Origin: Nitrospirota bacterium
GTDB lineage: Bacteria > Nitrospirota > Thermodesulfovibrionia > Thermodesulfovibrionales > Dissulfurispiraceae
DNA length: 9,552 nt
Direction: 5' to 3'
Assembly: GCA_013349595.1 (NCBI GenBank)
Contig: DUZI01000049.1
Span: 1-9,552 of the forward strand
Positions within the stretch are counted from its first letter, which is position 1, and each line of letters begins with the position of its first letter. A model generated the notes under the pieces. That model made no database searches. It was not told the origin of the DNA and worked only from the letters and a program-made list of their open reading frames with translations. A program made the position numbers and the translations under genes. This document shows positions 6,438-9,552 of this stretch, one piece after another.

Positions 6438-6659
6438 CTATCGTGCCTCAATCTCATCAAGTTCTTTTACTAAATCCTCAATTTGTCCCTTAATACGATA
6501 TTTTTCCTCATGTAATGTTTTTATCTCTTCGTCTTTTTGTCTTAGTAGTGCCTCTAATTCAGAAACCTTATTTGTCAAAGCTGACTTTTCTTCCTTTAAA
6601 GTGTTTATCTTATCTACTGCCTGAGAAATCTTTTCTGCTAAAACCTTAACAGTTTCCAA
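6438..6659 (-). CDS. zapB: Small coiled-coil protein, probable cell division protein ZapB
   Basis: This 73-residue protein is almost wholly a predicted coiled coil. Leu/Ile/Val heptads run from about residue 4 to 70, with a charged Lys/Glu surface (for example INTLKEEKSALTNKVSEL, 18-35) and no Cys, Trp or membrane segment. Length, composition and position directly before zapA match the ZapB-type proteins that stabilise the Z-ring. ZapB is assigned mainly by synteny, since short coiled coils are hard to tell apart. The start is TTG at 6659-6657, fixed by a near-perfect AGGAGG (6670-6665, 5-base spacer). No in-frame ATG lies nearby. Confidence 0.72.
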   Translation of the reverse strand: METVKVLAEKISQAVDKINTLKEEKSALTNKVSELEALLRQKDEEIKTLHEEKYRIKGQIEDLVKELDEIEAR

Positions 6660-6692
6660 GTTAACCTCCTCTATATTAAAATTATGTTAAAT

Positions 6693-6722
6693 ATAATATA
6701 CACCAATGCAACTAAAAAACAA
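6693..6722 (-). promoter_or_regulatory. Putative zapBA promoter
   Basis: On the minus strand TTGTTT (6722-6717) is followed by TATTAT (6698-6693, 18-bp spacer) or TATATT (6700-6695, 16-bp spacer). This gives a 5' leader of roughly 25-30 bases that contains the AGGAGG of the zapB-like gene. The -35 box directly abuts the end of repeat A3. Confidence 0.42.
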
Positions 6723-6724
6723 AA

Positions 6725-6846
6725 CCCAAAATCAGCGATAGAACTGAGAACTTAACAAAATTAAAAGGTAGTTAGTGTAGGGAGAATTAAAAATGTCAAA
6801 ACAGAGTTCTTGATCGAACGAGATTTTTCCTTATCGCTGAATCTCA
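6725..6846. repeat. Repeat A3: chimeric element with an A-type left end and B-type right end
   Basis: Bases 6725-6757, starting CCCAAAATCAGCGATAGAAC, are identical over 33 bases to the end of copy A2 at 8750-8782. After that the two sequences diverge. The other end, CCTTATCGCTGAATCTC (6829-6845), matches the reverse complement of element B's left end (1131-1147) at 16 of 17 positions. Just inside it, TGTCAAAAC (6794-6802) recalls the same string at 1314-1322 in B. It fills nearly the whole space between the zapBA promoter and the AOR stop codon (6861-6863). The interior has no gene. Confidence 0.7.
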
Positions 6847-6860
6847 GAAATAGTAAGCCT

Positions 6861-8594
6861 TTAGTATTGCCATTTTCTTATTTTGTAGTAATTTTTTATC
6901 ATTCCTTCAAAGTCATCCCTTGTTAGATTATCCTTTACATTTTCAAGGGGCTCTCTAAAGAACCTATCAGGGATTGTGTTATCACTATCGGTCATGCCCT
7001 CTTGGAGATTATATTTTCTGATGAGATTTGTAATATCAAGGGCTATTTCTTGTAGCCTTTGCCTTGATAAATCCATACCTGTTGTCAATCTTATTATCTC
7101 ACTTAATTCAACCCAAAGATAAAAATCACGATAAAACCTGCATAAAATAAGGGTATCCATAAGGGTTAATCTATCTTCAAAGTCAATAAATAATTCTACC
7201 TTGCCGTCCAAGGTCTCTGGTGCAATCATACCAGAGAGCTCTGCCTTATAAAAGGTTGACCTCAAGTGACAAGCCCCTCTGTCTGATGTAGCATATGCTA
7301 AGGACATGCCTTTTAACCTACGAGGGTCATATCCAGCAGGCTCAAGTCCTTTTACATGAATGGCAAAGTCTTGCATTTTTAATTGTTTTGATGCCTCTTT
7401 AATGCCCTTTGAGAGGATTGCACCGAGCCCCTCAGAATTGGCAATATCCTTGATGAGTTTGACCGTATCATCAAAATTACCATATCTTATCTGTTCATTA
7501 ATCTTGCCTAACGATGATGCCTCCATAGCCAAAGCAACTAAATTTCCCGTAGTAATTGTATCAATTCCTAACCTGTCACAGAGGTCGTTTATATACGTAA
7601 TTTGTTCTATATTTGCAATCATACAGAGACCACCAAAGGCATAGATAGTCTCATATTCAGGACCCTCTACTGTAAGACCTTTAAAAGGTCCTTGTCTTAT
7701 CGTTGATAGTTTTCCACATGCCGTAAAACACTTGGCACAGGCGTGAGGCTTTACATCCATCCTATCTCTCATGGCATCTGAGTTTATCTCCTTATGTTTA
7801 TCAAAAAAACCTTTATGCCAGTATTGAGTAGGGAAGGCATTAAAGGAATTAAGTAGGTCAACCATCATAGGGGTCCCTTTTTCCTTATAAGCCTTTGTTG
7901 TTGGTAAATCTTTGCATCTTTGAAATGTCTTCTTTGCAAATTCTTGACAAGCCATTTCATCAGCAATGGGCCTTTTTATGTCGCCTTTAAAGACAATAGC
8001 CTTAATGTTTTTTGAGCCCATTACCGTTCCTGCACCTGCCCTGCCTGCACATCGCCAAAGGTCATTACTGACAATAGAGAAGGGAATAAGTCTCTCACCT
8101 GCAGGTCCAATCACTATTGAGCCTGATTCTTTGCCATGTCTTTCATTAAGGACAGTCTCTGTCTGAATGGTATCCATACCTTTTAAATCATCAGCATTTT
8201 TAAATACTACCTTTTCTGGATAAATCTCAAGACAAATCAAGTCTTCTGACTTGCCTGTAATTACTATGGCATCATATCCACACCTACTTATTTTTTCAGG
8301 AACCTTTCCACCACTATAACTTTCACAGAAAATACCTGTAAGTGGAGACTTTGTGTAAAGGCCATATCTTGAAGAGCCAAAAATCGGTGTATCTGTGATT
8401 GGTCCAAGCCCTATAATAAAAGGATTGTCTGAAGACAAAGCAGGTGTCATCGGAGGTTGATATTTCAATAAAAGCCATACTGCAAGACCTTTTCCATCCA
8501 AGTAATTTTCATAGATGTTGTCCTCAATAAATAAATCACTATGTCTTTTTTTTGTTAAATCAATATGAAGATACTTATTAAAAAAACCTTTCAT
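6861..8594 (-). CDS. Aldehyde:ferredoxin oxidoreductase (tungsten/molybdenum bis-pterin AOR family)
   Basis: Enzymes of this cytoplasmic family oxidise aldehydes to carboxylic acids with ferredoxin as electron acceptor, using a tungstopterin (or molybdopterin) site and one [4Fe-4S] cluster. At 577 residues it is within the usual length. The N-terminal domain shows YLDGKGLAVWLL (31-42), PITDTPIFGSSRYGLYTKSP (65-84) and GRAGAGTVMGSKNIKAI (184-200). The cluster ligands are CAKCFTAC (Cys286, Cys289, Cys293) and Cys485 in DTLILC. VEGPEYET (309-316) and SDRGACHLR (437-445) mark the active-site region. All key residues appear present. Substrate preference (AOR versus FOR or WOR type) cannot be read from the sequence. 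The ATG is supported by AGGGAGG (8606-8600, 5-base spacer). It is monocistronic here, with no adjacent ferredoxin, moaD-like or pterin-biosynthesis gene. The stop lies 14 bases from repeat A3. Confidence 0.94.
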   Translation of the reverse strand: MKGFFNKYLHIDLTKKRHSDLFIEDNIYENYLDGKGLAVWLLLKYQPPMTPALSSDNPFIIGLGPITDTPIFGSSRYGLYTKSPLTGIFCESYSGGKVPEKISRCGYDAIVITGKSEDLICLEIYPEKVVFKNADDLKGMDTIQTETVLNERHGKESGSIVIGPAGERLIPFSIVSNDLWRCAGRAGAGTVMGSKNIKAIVFKGDIKRPIADEMACQEFAKKTFQRCKDLPTTKAYKEKGTPMMVDLLNSFNAFPTQYWHKGFFDKHKEINSDAMRDRMDVKPHACAKCFTACGKLSTIRQGPFKGLTVEGPEYETIYAFGGLCMIANIEQITYINDLCDRLGIDTITTGNLVALAMEASSLGKINEQIRYGNFDDTVKLIKDIANSEGLGAILSKGIKEASKQLKMQDFAIHVKGLEPAGYDPRRLKGMSLAYATSDRGACHLRSTFYKAELSGMIAPETLDGKVELFIDFEDRLTLMDTLILCRFYRDFYLWVELSEIIRLTTGMDLSRQRLQEIALDITNLIRKYNLQEGMTDSDNTIPDRFFREPLENVKDNLTRDDFEGMIKNYYKIRKWQY

Positions 8595-8610
8595 GTTTGC
8601 CTCCCTATAG

Positions 8611-8645
8611 TTTTAAGTCAAGACTAACTATCTTGATACTTAAAA
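8611..8645 (-). promoter_or_regulatory. Dyad/hairpin in the AOR leader
   Basis: TTTTAAGT (8611-8618) pairs with ACTTAAAA (8638-8645), and CAAGA (8619-8623) with TCTTG (8631-8635). This gives 13 base pairs, a 7-base loop and a 2-base bulge. On the AOR strand the hairpin ends 4 bases before the AGGGAGG ribosome site, so it would leave that site exposed. It could be an operator for a dimeric regulator or an mRNA-stabilising leader hairpin. It does not resemble the large Moco/Tuco riboswitch. No convincing promoter pair was found between it and element A2; TATACT (8702-8697) and TACAAT (8674-8669) on the minus strand are possible -10 boxes with poor -35 partners. Confidence 0.5.
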
Positions 8646-8749
8646 TTATTTTGATAATCACATGTATTGTAGAACAAATTTTTTACACAGAGAATAGAGT
8701 ATAAAAATTTAGGATCCCCTTAATAAAATTTAACATATCCTTACGAAGT

Positions 8750-8976
8750 CCCAAAATCAGCGATAGAACTGAGAACTTAACAGTAGAAAGGGTTGGTGAA
8801 AAATTTTATACGACACCTTATAAAAGAAATCTTGAGAAACTTTAGCAAAAGGCAATGCGTTATAAAGAATAAAGCAAGATTAAAATGAAATCATCGATTA
8901 TAAAAATCCTTCACCAGCCCTTCCTATCTTACTTGCAGATTTTACTAAGCTTTTTAGTTCTATAGCTGATTTTGGG
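8750..8976. mobile_element. Element A2: 227-bp palindromic MITE-like element
   Basis: The left end begins CCCAAAATCAGCGATAGAAC. The right end, read on the minus strand from 8976, begins CCCAAAATCAGCTATAGAAC. The first 21 bases match at 20 positions. The arms resemble each other further in (AGGGTTGGTGAA at 8789-8800 against AGGGCTGGTGAA on the other strand at 8920-8909). The left arm also carries the short hairpin TTTTATA/TATAAAA (8804-8810/8819-8825) that is conserved in copy A1. Its left half, in inverted orientation, is the near twin of 15-138. No transposase and no credible reading frame lie inside, and no target duplication is obvious. A non-autonomous transposon derivative is the simplest reading. 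Confidence 0.78.
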
Positions 8977-8991
8977 TGAAGTGGAATTTAT

Positions 8992-9021
8992 TTGACAAAA
9001 CACCTTGTAATTTGATATAAA
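8992..9021 (+). promoter_or_regulatory. tRNA-Asn promoter
   Basis: A consensus TTGACA (8992-8997) and TATAAA (9016-9021) are separated by 18 bp. The predicted start, near 9028, is about a dozen bases before the tRNA. The -35 box lies 15 bases after the end of element A2. Confidence 0.75.
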
Positions 9022-9039
9022 AATAACCTTTTAATTCCT

Positions 9040-9112
9040 TCCCGGGTAGCTCAGTCGGCAGAGCAGGTGGCTGTTAACCACCCTGTCGGGGGTTCGAGTC
9101 CCTCCCCGGGAG
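9040..9112 (+). tRNA. tRNA-Asn (anticodon GTT)
   Basis: All arms fold. The acceptor TCCCGGG (9040-9046) pairs with CCCGGGA (9105-9111). The D-stem is GCTC/GAGC (9049-9052/9061-9064). The anticodon stem is GGTGG/CCACC (9066-9070/9078-9082) around the loop CTGTTAA with anticodon GTT at 9073-9075. The T-stem is GGGGG/CCCTC (one G-T pair) around TTCGAGT (9093-9099). G9112 is the discriminator. The next bases are CCT, so the 3' CCA is not encoded and must be added by nucleotidyltransferase. Total length is 73 nt, typical of a class I tRNA. It appears to be a single-tRNA transcription unit, and no clear terminator follows. Confidence 0.97.
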
Positions 9113-9201
9113 CCTATTAGCTGTTATTGTATTTCGTTCACCGAGTATAAATCTGTCTTTGAGTATAACCTTTGCAGTAACTGTATCTTCTTGCATATAT
9201 T

Positions 9202-9552
9202 CTATCTCGTGCATGTCCAATGAAATCCCCCCTCTTGGTCTGGTTTGCCTTCAAGTCTTTTGCTATCTTCTGAAAGTTTAAATTTTTGCCATCCAATTGC
9301 ATTATTCCAAGGCTGAAAATAGTATATACGAAGTATCCTTGTTGAAGGATCATACGTCCCTTTTGAAAATTGTCCAATCTTACCACTGCCTTGATCCCAT
9401 GAACCAGTTATAGGATTTCCTGCTTTGAATGTAACTTTGCCCCAGTTAGAATTCCAATCTCCTGCGATAGGGTGTGATGGGTCTATGTTTCCTCCTACAG
9501 TAGAATGAGTATTTCCCCTCTTAAGGTCGCATTTTAGAGGTTGATAAGTTAT
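9202..9552 (-). CDS. C-terminal part of an unrecognised Trp/Gly-rich, probably beta-strand protein (5' end outside window)
   Basis: The minus strand is open from the window edge to TAG at 9204-9202, giving 116 residues. The composition is protein-like: WNSNWGKVTFKAGNPITGSW (33-52), GSGKIGQFSKGTYDPSTR (55-72), ILRIYYFQPWNN (73-84) and a final GFHWTCTR. The repeating pattern 'W...WG.V.F..G....GSW' / 'G.I.G.....G.Y' / 'GW..F.LS.D...L.G' resembles the antiparallel-strand C-terminal domains of several secreted bacterial proteins, in which the chain also ends 'W.gtR'. No named family is claimed. Two Cys (8 and 114 of the visible part) could form a disulfide. The frame was preferred over a competing minus-strand frame (9138-9386) because of this regular Trp/Gly periodicity. 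The upstream part, including any signal peptide, is not visible. Confidence 0.6.
   Translation of the reverse strand: MTYQPLKCDLKRGNTHSTVGGNIDPSHPIAGDWNSNWGKVTFKAGNPITGSWDQGSGKIGQFSKGTYDPSTRILRIYYFQPWNNAIGWQKFKLSEDSKRLEGKPDQEGGFHWTCTR

Noticed and set aside
8600..8750. Moco/Tuco riboswitch upstream of the AOR gene
   Set aside because: Only a simple AT-rich hairpin is present; the large multi-stem architecture of that riboswitch is not seen.
8750..8976. CRISPR array or tandem repeat
   Set aside because: The repeats are paired and inverted, not regularly spaced direct repeats.
9040..9120. tRNA-Asn as an integration (att) site of a genomic island
   Set aside because: No integrase gene or direct repeat of the tRNA 3' end is visible in the window.
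9138..9386. 82-residue minus-strand open frame downstream of tRNA-Asn
   Set aside because: It overlaps, in a different frame, the more protein-like Trp/Gly-rich reading that continues to the window edge.

Overview
The window is AT-rich DNA from a Gram-negative bacterium. The evidence for this is Kdo (lipopolysaccharide) biosynthesis genes, an NtrY-type membrane kinase, and a tungsten-type aldehyde:ferredoxin oxidoreductase typical of strict anaerobes. This gene set and the style of the proteins would fit an anaerobic Nitrospirota (Thermodesulfovibrio-like) or a neighbouring deep lineage. That placement is inferred from the proteins alone and is low confidence.

Layout: (1) 1-186 holds a dispersed repeat (copy A1) followed by the kdsA promoter region. 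(2) 187-1011 is kdsA. (3) 1012-1473 has no intact gene. It holds the head and tail remnants of an AAA-ATPase/PD-(D/E)XK (DUF1703-type) gene, separated by a 234-bp near-palindromic element (B) with 23-bp terminal inverted repeats. (4) 1474-6172 is a tightly packed plus-strand operon: kdsD, a DUF4390 exported protein, an NtrY-like sensor kinase and a GT-C/GT87-like membrane glycosyltransferase. The junctions are 0 bp, ATGA and ATGA. (5) 6153-6659 on the minus strand is a zapB-like/zapA cell-division pair whose 3' end overlaps the glycosyltransferase gene by 20 bp. (6) 6660-6860 holds the zapBA promoter and a third repeat, which looks like a chimera of A and B ends. (7) 6861-8594 on the minus strand is the aldehyde:ferredoxin oxidoreductase, with a strong dyad in its leader. 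(8) 8750-8976 is a 227-bp palindromic MITE-like element (A2). (9) 9040-9112 is tRNA-Asn with a clear sigma-70-type promoter. (10) 9202-9552 on the minus strand is the C-terminal part of a Trp/Gly-rich protein that runs off the window.

How the genes fit together: KdsD makes arabinose 5-phosphate and KdsA condenses it with PEP to Kdo 8-phosphate, so the left half supplies the LPS inner core. A predicted envelope glycosyltransferase and an envelope-sensing kinase are coupled in the same transcript, but no cognate NtrX regulator is present. The zapBA pair and the AOR are unrelated in function.

The most unusual content is the non-coding DNA. At least three related palindromic elements (families A and B, sharing a CAGCGATA-type terminal core) occupy almost every intergenic space. 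Their termini sit directly upstream of promoters, and one lies inside a destroyed nuclease-family gene.
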